This document shows positions 16,901-23,105 of a stretch of 64,000 nucleotides of DNA, piece after piece. The notes beneath the pieces are model-generated. The model made no database searches. It was given only the letters and a program-made list of their open reading frames with translations, and had not been told where the DNA came from. The position numbers and the translations under genes were made by a program. The stretch is taken from NCBI GenBank assembly GCA_965656535.1, contig CBFHKX010000009.1:1-64000 (forward strand), read 5' to 3'. The stretch is from Lishizhenia sp965656535 (lineage in GTDB: Bacteria; Bacteroidota; Bacteroidia; Flavobacteriales_D; Crocinitomicaceae). Position 1 is the first letter of the stretch. Each line of letters starts with the position of its first letter.

Positions 16901-18650
16901 AGAGCATAAGGCAATGCGTTTTTACGCTAATCCTAACGGTCAATATTATGCCGTTTTAAAGCAAGCTTCCAATGAAAACCAAATAGATTTATCCTTACCA
17001 TGGGAAAATTTAACGCAAAACGATCGAGATTTTATTCTCTATGGAAATGCGGAGAAAGAATATACTGTTGTTTGGAAAACGAATGAAAAAGAACAGCTAT
17101 TAAAGTTACCTTGGTTAGGTTTTGCAAACTATTTAGAGCATGAGTATCAGCGTAGAAAATTAAATAAAAACATTAAAGATTTAGTAGGTGTTTTGGCTCC
17201 TAAAGTTTGCTTCATTTGCAATGGAGACAGAATAAGAGAGCCTCAAAGTTCTTTTACTGTTCTGGCTAAAACAATCGGAGATTTGTCTAAACTAACTATT
17301 TCTGAATTACGGGATTTTCTGGTTTTAGAAGTCGTTATGTCGACTTTAGAAAAAGAAATTTTTCAAAAAATCAGCGCTTATTTGTTGCCCTTGGTAGATA
17401 GAATAATCTCACTTGGCTTAGGTTATATTACGATTAACCGGTCTACCCATACTTTATCCGGCGGAGAGTTTCAGCGTATTCATTTAGCTGGTCAACTTGC
17501 CAATAGGTTGAGCGGAGTTACCTATGTTATCGATGAACCAACAGTTGGTCTGCATCCTAAAAATTATAGCGCTTTGTTTACCGTTTTAGAAGAACTGAAA
17601 AATGAGCATAATACGCTTTTGGTTATAGAGCATAATCCTGAATTTGTGAAAAGAGCAGAGTATGTTATCGAGTTTGGATTAGGTGCGGGTGAAAATGGAG
17701 GAAGTGTAATACATCAAGGTAGTTTAGAGCAATTGCGTCAAAACCCAGATTCAATCTATAAGCGCTACTTAGATAGCGATTACTCTTTCAAATCTAAGCC
17801 AAATACAAATTCTACTTTTGGAATTAGAAAATTGACTAAATTTAATTTGCCAGAACTCTCGGCATCGTTTTTTTCAAACTCAATTAATGCTTTAACAGGT
17901 TTGTCTGGTTCAGGCAAATCAACTTTAGTAAAAGCCATAAATAAGGAAAGCGAATGTGCTTTTGGTTTGAATCAGTTTGAAACGATTGTGGAAGTATCAC
18001 AAGAAGATTTGAGGATAAACAAAATCCAAACGCCTGTTTCTTATTTAAAAATCTTGGAAGAGATTCAAAAGCTCTTCGCACAAACAAAACAAGCAAAAGA
18101 ACAAAAAATGCAAAAGGCGTACTTTTCATATACGCACAAGGAGGGCAGGTGTTTAACGTGTAAAGGACAAGGTACACTTACAACAGCTATGGATTTTATG
18201 CAAGATGTAGAGGTGATTTGTAACACGTGTGATGGAAGACGATTTAATAAAAATGTACTTAATGTGAAGTTTAAGGAGAAAAACTGCGCAGATGTACTTG
18301 ACCTAACGTTTAAAGAAGCAGCTAGGTTTTTTAAGAGTAATTCAAAAATAACAAGTAAAATAAATGCCCTTGATTCAGTTGGATTAGGTTACCTCAGACT
18401 AGGTCAACCTTTATCCAAAATGTCTTCAGGAGAAAAACAACGATTAAAACTGGCAGCTCATCTTACTTCAACTGTGAAGAACACTTTATTTGTTTTCGAT
18501 GAGCCTTCAATTGGATTACATCCTAAAGATATAGAAAAGCTTATTACAGTGTTTAAACAATTGAAAGCCAACGGGAATACATTATTGTTTGTAGAGCATA
18601 ATCCTCAGCTGATTGCAATTGCAGATTCAGTTGTAAACCTTAGTAATTAA
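13944..18650 (+). CDS. tandem-fused UvrA-like ABC ATPase (four ATPase modules, no UvrB-binding domains)
   Basis: A 1568-residue protein made of two UvrA-like halves joined head to tail. Walker A motifs lie near residues 36 (GVSGSGKSS), 513 (GVSGAGKST), 849 (GVSGSGKTS) and 1319 (GLSGSGKST); signatures near 359 (LSGGELQR), 696 (LSGGEAQR), 1171 (LSGGEFQR) and 1493 (MSSGEKQR, degenerate). CxxC zinc modules recur (CEKC/CDTC, CLTC/CNTC). In both halves the chain runs from LYSR or LFSR almost directly to FSFN/YSFN and CPQC/CLTC, so the roughly 120-residue UvrB-binding insert and the first CxxC pair are absent. Ordinary UvrA is about 940 residues. It probably binds DNA as a built-in dimer but cannot load UvrB in the usual way. 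Repair, drug resistance or another role is open. Confidence 0.92.
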   Translation: MNEKESRHIEIINASENNLKNISLTLPHNKIIAITGVSGSGKSSLAFNVIAQIGQKRFLETFSEYTKAYLGKVTDPKVERVNGITPVVSIAQKTSNTNSRSTVGTLLDIFDYFKILYSRLSPEEQNLSRSHFSFNNKEGACPQCNGLGLEEFISVGKLIENPNLTLREGALVPTLPNGYIVYSQVTVEVLNEVCKAHGFSVDIAWNKLTKSQKDVILFGSEKLKVPFGKHSLESRLKWTGIKAKPREKEFYKGMLPTMNDILRRDRNKNILRFVEAKTCAKCQGKRYNNIILQQELNGITWDKIVQCCFVDLLPLIQSCKWKPEEANIVLPFVNKITETLETALALGLGHLSFQRASETLSGGELQRLRTLNQVTSNLSGLTYVFDEPSIGLHPAQNNAMIEVFKRLKRNGNTVIVVEHDLKTIAQADWIVEIGPLAGKTGGEVVFNGPTTRFIQQNPEQIQSQTLKALFDKEVRETKSLKNSKFLELFGCNKNNLKQIDVQFLKNGLNCVAGVSGAGKSTLILQSLVPVLLNKEVNAAFSELTNAQDLKKVVVVDQKPIGRTSRSNPATYTKLADKIRDVFSQTQEAKAAGFKKSNFSFNTKGGRCEKCLGTGEVEIGMHFLSNVRVPCDTCNGKRFKKEVLEIKYNGYSISDVYRLSVDEAIEVFNEEQSILTFLHLLQDIGLGYLSLGQSSTTLSGGEAQRVKLVSELHKQTNEKVVYVLDEPSVGLHQFDLKKLIAILKKLVDKGNTVICITHNTYLIKQADYILELGPGAGEEGGRIIANGSVEEIKKTADSKIRPFLNELVFPSKTESYALSTQQMEWVNVHTHNLKNITVTFPKYKLNVITGVSGSGKTSFAIHTLFSEAQSRYSESLSNHVRGKLKLGNQALFDEVNGLTSAIKIDRKTPRKSDFSTVGTLTGIYDSFRLLFSRMAQVKGLDYSAKDYSFNQKSGACLTCDGKGFELRTDTEKLITNKTLSVESGLFLEHKAMRFYANPNGQYYAVLKQASNENQIDLSLPWENLTQNDRDFILYGNAEKEYTVVWKTNEKEQLLKLPWLGFANYLEHEYQRRKLNKNIKDLVGVLAPKVCFICNGDRIREPQSSFTVLAKTIGDLSKLTISELRDFLVLEVVMSTLEKEIFQKISAYLLPLVDRIISLGLGYITINRSTHTLSGGEFQRIHLAGQLANRLSGVTYVIDEPTVGLHPKNYSALFTVLEELKNEHNTLLVIEHNPEFVKRAEYVIEFGLGAGENGGSVIHQGSLEQLRQNPDSIYKRYLDSDYSFKSKPNTNSTFGIRKLTKFNLPELSASFFSNSINALTGLSGSGKSTLVKAINKESECAFGLNQFETIVEVSQEDLRINKIQTPVSYLKILEEIQKLFAQTKQAKEQKMQKAYFSYTHKEGRCLTCKGQGTLTTAMDFMQDVEVICNTCDGRRFNKNVLNVKFKEKNCADVLDLTFKEAARFFKSNSKITSKINALDSVGLGYLRLGQPLSKMSSGEKQRLKLAAHLTSTVKNTLFVFDEPSIGLHPKDIEKLITVFKQLKANGNTLLFVEHNPQLIAIADSVVNLSN

Positions 18651-18747
18651 AATGTGTCTATATGATAAATGATTATTTTTTGTTTTTATCTTTTCCTACT
18701 CTGCCTTAAAAAGCGTTTCTTTATTCATCCGATAACTTGAACTTATT

Positions 18748-19746
18748 ATGCAGTGGAATAAATTTACCATTTTAGAGAATGGAGAGCAAACGAAATTAGA
18801 ATTGCTCGCGTTTTTAAAAGAATGGTATTCAAGTTCTGAATACATTACACAGTTAACCTCGGGCTCAACAGGTAAGCCGAAAAAGATTCAAATCAAGAAA
18901 AAAGCAATGATTGCTTCTGCGCAAGCTACGAACCGTTTTTTTGGTTTAACAGCTGCGAGCAAATCCATGTTATGCATTTCACCTGCTTATATTGGTGGAA
19001 AAATGATGATTGTAAGAGCCATTGTCTCTAATATGCACCTAATTGTTGCAGCGGTTTCATCCAGCCCACTAAAACAGTTGAAAGAAGTAATTGATTTTTG
19101 TGCAATGGTTCCTTTGCAAGTTGAAATGAGCGTAAATAATACGCAATTTGATTTAATAAAAACTGTAATTATTGGTGGTGCACCTGTAAGTGATGAGTTG
19201 GAGCAAAAATTAAAAATGAAATTAACAGAAAGTTATGCGACTTTTGGTATGACAGAAACAATTTCGCATATTGCTGTAAGAAAGCTTAATGGGAAAAATG
19301 AAGCGTACCAAGCAGTTGGATCAACTAATTTCGCTTCAAAAGAAGGTTGTTTAGTTATTCATGCAGAGCATTTGGATATTCTTAATTTAGTTACAAACGA
19401 TGCAGTTGAACTGATTAATTCAACCAATTTTTATTGGAAGGGTAGAGTAGACTATGTAATTAATTCGGGAGGTGTTAAAATACACCCTGAAGCATTAGAG
19501 CAGAAATTAAAAAGTCAACTTAAGATTCAAAACCTTATAGTTTTTGGTTTGCCGGATAAAAAGCTGGGTACAGCTGTTCAACTGCTTGTTGAAGGTGAAA
19601 AAGAGAGTCTCCCAACAAATTGGAAGATTAATCTAAAGCCATACGAAATTCCTAAGAGTCTGTATTTTTTGGATGCTTTTGAATATACAACTTCTGGCAA
19701 GGTAGATAGAAATAGAACGATAGGTAAACTGAATTTTGAAAGATAA
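18748..19746 (+). CDS. menE: AMP-binding enzyme, probable O-succinylbenzoate-CoA ligase
   Basis: A 332-residue compact member of the adenylate-forming family. The phosphate-binding loop LTSGSTGKPKKIQIKKK is near residue 38, YATFGMTETISHIA near 168 (A5 region), WKGRVDYVINSGGVKIHP near 230 (A7/A8) and the C-terminal catalytic Lys in TSGKVDRN. It is much shorter than typical acyl-CoA synthetases, as is usual for Bacteroidota MenE, which makes O-succinylbenzoyl-CoA for menaquinone. The symbol is inferred from family and size; no other men genes are in the window. Its 3' end overlaps the J-protein gene by 11 bases. Confidence 0.75.
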   Translation: MQWNKFTILENGEQTKLELLAFLKEWYSSSEYITQLTSGSTGKPKKIQIKKKAMIASAQATNRFFGLTAASKSMLCISPAYIGGKMMIVRAIVSNMHLIVAAVSSSPLKQLKEVIDFCAMVPLQVEMSVNNTQFDLIKTVIIGGAPVSDELEQKLKMKLTESYATFGMTETISHIAVRKLNGKNEAYQAVGSTNFASKEGCLVIHAEHLDILNLVTNDAVELINSTNFYWKGRVDYVINSGGVKIHPEALEQKLKSQLKIQNLIVFGLPDKKLGTAVQLLVEGEKESLPTNWKINLKPYEIPKSLYFLDAFEYTTSGKVDRNRTIGKLNFER

Positions 19747-20635
19747 ATACTATAAAATATTAGGCTTGTCAAGCGATGCTTCTCCACAGGAAGTGAAACG
19801 TGCCTATAGAAAATTAGTACTCAAATATCACCCAGATAAAGATCCTAGTGAGGAAGCGCATCAAAAGTTTTTAATCATTCAAGAAGCGTATGAAATTGTA
19901 AGCGGACAAAAACAAATTCCACCAACCAAAAGAAAAACATATCCAAGGTCTAACGCTAAGACTGATTTTAAAAGACACCAGCAAGGTGGTGTAAATAAAA
20001 ATATATCCGAAGAAGAAAAGCTTAAAAGATATAAAGAAGCGCAACGCAGATACGAAGAACAAAAAGCAAAAGCATTTGAAGAAGATGAACGCTATTATAG
20101 AAGGATGTCTGAAGGAAAACTTTGGAACTGGTTTCGACTCGTATTTTTTACAAGTACATTTATGAGTGCTGTTTTTGTGTTCGACTATTTTATGCCTACA
20201 CGTTTTGAACAAGACACAGTAGTAAAAAGCAATAAAGACTATGCTTTTAAAGGTTTGTTAGGAGGTAAAGTGATGCCAGTGGAAACGCTTAAAAATGGAA
20301 AAGTTTGGTTAGACAGAAGTATGTATTTTAGGGTGCTTGATCAGGGATTGTTGTACGTAGAAAAAACATTTTGGATGGGCGATGTTAAGCATTTTTGGAG
20401 TGTAGATAATGACGGGAGTTGGATAAAAGATGAGTCTGATTTTTCCGCAACACGTTCTTTTCCTTTATTGCCTATCTTGTTGCTATTACCTTTGTTAACC
20501 TATTTTTTAAAAGCAAAGACCATTACGTATAGTTTTCTATTTCATACGAGCTTGTATATCTATACTTTTCTTCTTTTATTTTTACTTTACAGCAATGATC
20601 GGTGGGCGCATTTGCTTACGCTTGGATACCTTTAA
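19736..20635 (+). CDS. membrane-anchored J-domain (DnaJ-like) protein
   Basis: A 299-residue protein whose first 60 residues form a complete J domain (YYKILGLSSDASPQEVKRAY) with the invariant HPD at 32-34. A charged Lys/Glu-rich linker (about 60-125) follows, then a membrane segment near 130-152 and two more hydrophobic segments near 239-285. J proteins stimulate Hsp70 ATPase; the membrane anchoring suggests a chaperone recruited to the inner membrane. The start is TTG at 19736, inside the menE 3' end: the J domain begins right there and no ATG is available. Its stop overlaps the smpB stop on the other strand. Confidence 0.85.
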   Translation: MKDKYYKILGLSSDASPQEVKRAYRKLVLKYHPDKDPSEEAHQKFLIIQEAYEIVSGQKQIPPTKRKTYPRSNAKTDFKRHQQGGVNKNISEEEKLKRYKEAQRRYEEQKAKAFEEDERYYRRMSEGKLWNWFRLVFFTSTFMSAVFVFDYFMPTRFEQDTVVKSNKDYAFKGLLGGKVMPVETLKNGKVWLDRSMYFRVLDQGLLYVEKTFWMGDVKHFWSVDNDGSWIKDESDFSATRSFPLLPILLLLPLLTYFLKAKTITYSFLFHTSLYIYTFLLLFLLYSNDRWAHLLTLGYL

Positions 20636-21087
20636 AACATTTTTTTTACTCGATCCATTGCTCGTTTATCGTCTTTCTCTTTTAAAGTTTGACGTTTATC
20701 GTGTAATTTTTTACCCTCCGCAACAGCAATGTCTAGCTTCGCTCTTCCGTTTTCATCAATAAACATTCGGATAGGAACGATGGTATATCCTTTAATTTCA
20801 GTTTTTTTCTTAAGTTTTTCTATTTCTCTTTTGTTTAAAAGGAGCTTTCTATCTGCTTTTGGCGTGTGCTGATAAAAACTGGCATTCGAGTATTCTGCAA
20901 TGTGCATGTTTCTAATAAAAACTTCATCGTTTTCAATTACACAAAAAGCTTCTAAAATACTTGCTTTTCCTAAACGAATACTCTTGATTTCAGTTCCGCC
21001 AAGTTGTATTCCTGCCGTAAACTTATCAAGTAAATGATATTCAAATTTTGCCCTTTTGTTTTTGATGTTAATATTGCTCTGTGCCAT
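20632..21087 (-). CDS. smpB: SsrA-binding protein SmpB
   Basis: A 151-residue tmRNA-binding protein needed for trans-translation, which rescues stalled ribosomes. It shows the family sequence NKRAKFEYHLLDKFTAGIQL, GTEIKSIRLGKASI, the central IAEYSNASFYQHTPKADRKLL and a basic C-terminal tail (GKKLHDKRQTLKEKDDKRAM) that inserts into the ribosome. Length is standard. It follows the membrane-protein gene by 5 bases on the same strand, and the two are probably one transcript from the promoter near 21.83 kb. Confidence 0.97.
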   Translation of the reverse strand: MAQSNINIKNKRAKFEYHLLDKFTAGIQLGGTEIKSIRLGKASILEAFCVIENDEVFIRNMHIAEYSNASFYQHTPKADRKLLLNKREIEKLKKKTEIKGYTIVPIRMFIDENGRAKLDIAVAEGKKLHDKRQTLKEKDDKRAMDRVKKMF

Positions 21088-21092
21088 TCTAC

Positions 21093-21809
21093 TTATACAG
21101 ATAAACTGGTTTTTTTATTAAGCTGAATAAATTGTTGAACACCAAAGTAAAACAAAATGATGGTAAGTATCATAAGAATATGACTCAAATCTTCTTTATT
21201 GAACCATACATGCGGATTGAGTCTAAGTAAGAAAATGAATATAGATGGCAATAAAACAAGAATTGCATAAACGATGTACTTGAATTCGCTTCTGCCTTTT
21301 CTCCAGTAAATTAAGGAAACTATCCCACAGTAAAAAAGATAAGATAATACAGCATCGATGGTAATAAAAATAAAATTAGTGTAGAGTATTGCTAAAACAC
21401 CAAGAATAGAACACTTAGCTACTAGAAAGTAGTGTAATGTATTTCTATTTTTTAAACTAAAAATAGCTGTGCTTATCATGGCTTTACCAGCAAAATAGCT
21501 AGCGAATACGCCTAATATCCAACACGGAAATTTACCATAAACACCTAAGTAATGAAAAAATAGATGACCTAAACCACCAAAAAATACACTTACTCCGAAA
21601 AAGGCGTAAAATCGTTTCCAGTTTAACTCAAATAATGTCTGTGGATTTTTTATTTTTTTATAAAGAATCAAACAAGTAAAAGCAATCATCCAATTGGTAA
21701 GTAAGGCCATTGGTTCTTGCAATTGTAAATTGCCAATAGTAAAACGGATAATGCTTTCAGCACAATTGGCTGTAGTTTCGTAGCATTTTGGACCGATGAT
21801 GAAATTCAT
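21093..21809 (-). CDS. seven-helix membrane protein, possible CREST/alkaline-ceramidase-like hydrolase
   Basis: A 238-residue protein with about seven hydrophobic segments. I do not firmly recognise the family. Three features resemble the CREST superfamily of membrane metal hydrolases (alkaline ceramidases, PAQR, TMEM8): EPMALLTNW after the first loop, GGLGHLFFH in the third segment (like GxGSxxFH), an Asp in ITIDAVLSY, and HVWFNKEDLSHILMIL near the end with the last conserved His. If correct, these would bind zinc in the membrane. Transcription starts from an excellent promoter only 4 bases upstream, and smpB follows in the same operon. Confidence 0.6.
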   Translation of the reverse strand: MNFIIGPKCYETTANCAESIIRFTIGNLQLQEPMALLTNWMIAFTCLILYKKIKNPQTLFELNWKRFYAFFGVSVFFGGLGHLFFHYLGVYGKFPCWILGVFASYFAGKAMISTAIFSLKNRNTLHYFLVAKCSILGVLAILYTNFIFITIDAVLSYLFYCGIVSLIYWRKGRSEFKYIVYAILVLLPSIFIFLLRLNPHVWFNKEDLSHILMILTIILFYFGVQQFIQLNKKTSLSV

Positions 21810-21813
21810 GGCG

Positions 21814-21843
21814 CAAAAATACGCTTAACTTTCTTTTCTACAA
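21814..21843 (-). promoter_or_regulatory. promoter of the membrane protein-smpB operon
   Basis: On the minus strand TTG (21841-21843) and TATTTTTG (21814-21821) are separated by 19 bases, an ideal match to the Bacteroidota consensus. Only four bases (CGCC) separate the -7 element from the ATG, so the mRNA should be leaderless or nearly so. Confidence 0.7.
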
Positions 21844-21903
21844 CGTTTGAAGTCAAAGCTTCGTTTTTTTTTACCAAATTCTATTATTATTTGTAATACC
21901 TTT

Positions 21904-21911
21904 TACCTTTG
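21904..21911 (+). promoter_or_regulatory. -7 promoter element of recR
   Basis: TACCTTTG matches TAnnTTTG and ends 7 bases before the recR ATG. It lies downstream of the longer in-frame ATG at 21847, which is therefore excluded as the start. No good -33 element is seen. Confidence 0.5.
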
Positions 21912-21918
21912 TTATGTA

Positions 21919-22539
21919 ATGGATATTCCGTCAAAATATATAGAAGAAGCAGTGGAACAGTTGGCTTCGTTGCCAAGTATTGGTAAGCGAAGTGCATTAC
22001 GACTTGTTTTAAATATACTAAAAAGATCACCCGAGGAAGTTGATAAGTTTGCTCAAGCCTTTATTCAAATGAAACAAGAGGTTAAAACATGCGTGTCTTG
22101 CGGAAATATCTCAGATAAAGAAGTGTGCGCGATTTGTAGTCACCCAGCCAGAATAAAAACTCAAGTTTGCGTAGTTGAAGACATACGAGATGTTATGGCG
22201 ATTGAAGCTACTTCAAGTTATAAGGGAATTTACCACGTCTTAGGCGGAATAATTTCTCCGATGGATGGAGTTGGTCCCAATGATTTAAATATCTCATCCT
22301 TATTAAAAAAAGCAGAGAACAAAGAAATTGAAGAAGTAATATTTGCTTTGAATGCTACAATGGAAGGCGATACTACCAATTTTTTCTTGTATAAAAAGTT
22401 AAAACCCCATAGTATAACAATTACAACTTTATCTCGTGGAGTAGCCGTTGGTTCAGAATTACATTATGCAGATGAGCTTACTTTAGGGCGGTCAATCCAA
22501 CAACGCTTACCGTTTGAATCTACGTTTTCGTCTATGTAA
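21919..22539 (+). CDS. recR: recombination mediator protein RecR
   Basis: A 206-residue protein of the RecFOR pathway, which loads RecA onto gapped DNA. N-terminal helix-hairpin-helix region (LPSIGKRSALRLVLNIL), a four-Cys zinc finger (CVSCGNISDKEVCAIC) near residues 57-72, then the Toprim domain beginning VCVVEDIRDVMAIE and a C-terminal Walker-B-like part. The start is the ATG at 21919, just after the promoter; the longer frame to 21847 encodes an unrelated hydrophobic extension. A start-stop codon pair (ATGTAATG) overlaps the start. Confidence 0.97.
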   Translation: MDIPSKYIEEAVEQLASLPSIGKRSALRLVLNILKRSPEEVDKFAQAFIQMKQEVKTCVSCGNISDKEVCAICSHPARIKTQVCVVEDIRDVMAIEATSSYKGIYHVLGGIISPMDGVGPNDLNISSLLKKAENKEIEEVIFALNATMEGDTTNFFLYKKLKPHSITITTLSRGVAVGSELHYADELTLGRSIQQRLPFESTFSSM

Positions 22540-22583
22540 TAAAGCCATTTAACTAGTCTATCCCCTTATCTATCTAATTTTCA

Positions 22584-22591
22584 TACTTTTG
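22584..22591 (+). promoter_or_regulatory. -7 promoter element of mscL
   Basis: TACTTTTG matches TAnnTTTG, 22 bases before the mscL ATG. No TTG occurs at a suitable upstream distance. Confidence 0.5.
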
Positions 22592-22613
22592 CCAAAATCA
22601 AAAAAAACGAAGT

Positions 22614-23054
22614 ATGTTAAAGGAGTTTAAAGAGTTTATAGCAAAAGGGAATGTTATAGAGCTAGCAGTTGGTCTAATAATGGCTACTTATTTTGGTAAA
22701 ATTGTAAAATCTCTAGTAGATGATATAATCATGCCGGTTGTAGGTAACTTGATGGGAGGAGTTGATATCTCTCAAAAGAAAGTTGTGCTTACTGAAGCCA
22801 AAGAAGCGATTGTAGAAGGAGAAACAGTGCTACAAGAAGCTGTGAATGAAGTTACTTTGAATTATGGTATGTTTATCAATCATATTTTAACGTTCATTAT
22901 TGTTGCTTTTTCTGTTTTCTTGGTTGTGCGTGGGTATAACAATATGAAAAAGAAGATGGAGAAGAAAAAAGCAGAAGAAATTGCATCAGCTCCTCCAGCA
23001 CCATCTAAAGAAGAAGTTTTACTTACTGAGATTAGAGACGCCTTAAGAAAATAA
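22614..23054 (+). CDS. mscL: large-conductance mechanosensitive channel MscL
   Basis: A 146-residue inner-membrane channel that opens under hypo-osmotic shock. The N-terminal amphipathic helix (MLKEFKEFIAKGN), pore helix VIELAVGLIMATYFGKIV and following LVDDIIMPVVG are diagnostic. The periplasmic loop is acidic and valine-rich, the second helix (FINHILTFIIVAFSVFLVV) follows, and the cytoplasmic tail ends in the family motif LLTEIRDALRK. Monocistronic, with its own -7 element and a strong terminator. Confidence 0.96.
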   Translation: MLKEFKEFIAKGNVIELAVGLIMATYFGKIVKSLVDDIIMPVVGNLMGGVDISQKKVVLTEAKEAIVEGETVLQEAVNEVTLNYGMFINHILTFIIVAFSVFLVVRGYNNMKKKMEKKKAEEIASAPPAPSKEEVLLTEIRDALRK

Positions 23055-23071
23055 CTTATAAAAGCGAAGTT

Positions 23072-23105
23072 AAAGCCTTATTCTATCAAGAATAAGGCTT
23101 TTTTT
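23072..23105 (+). terminator. rho-independent terminator after mscL
   Basis: A perfect 13-bp stem (AAAGCCTTATTCT / AGAATAAGGCTTT) with an ATCA loop and a T-run; it reaches into the stop codon of the convergent comEC gene. Confidence 0.9.
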
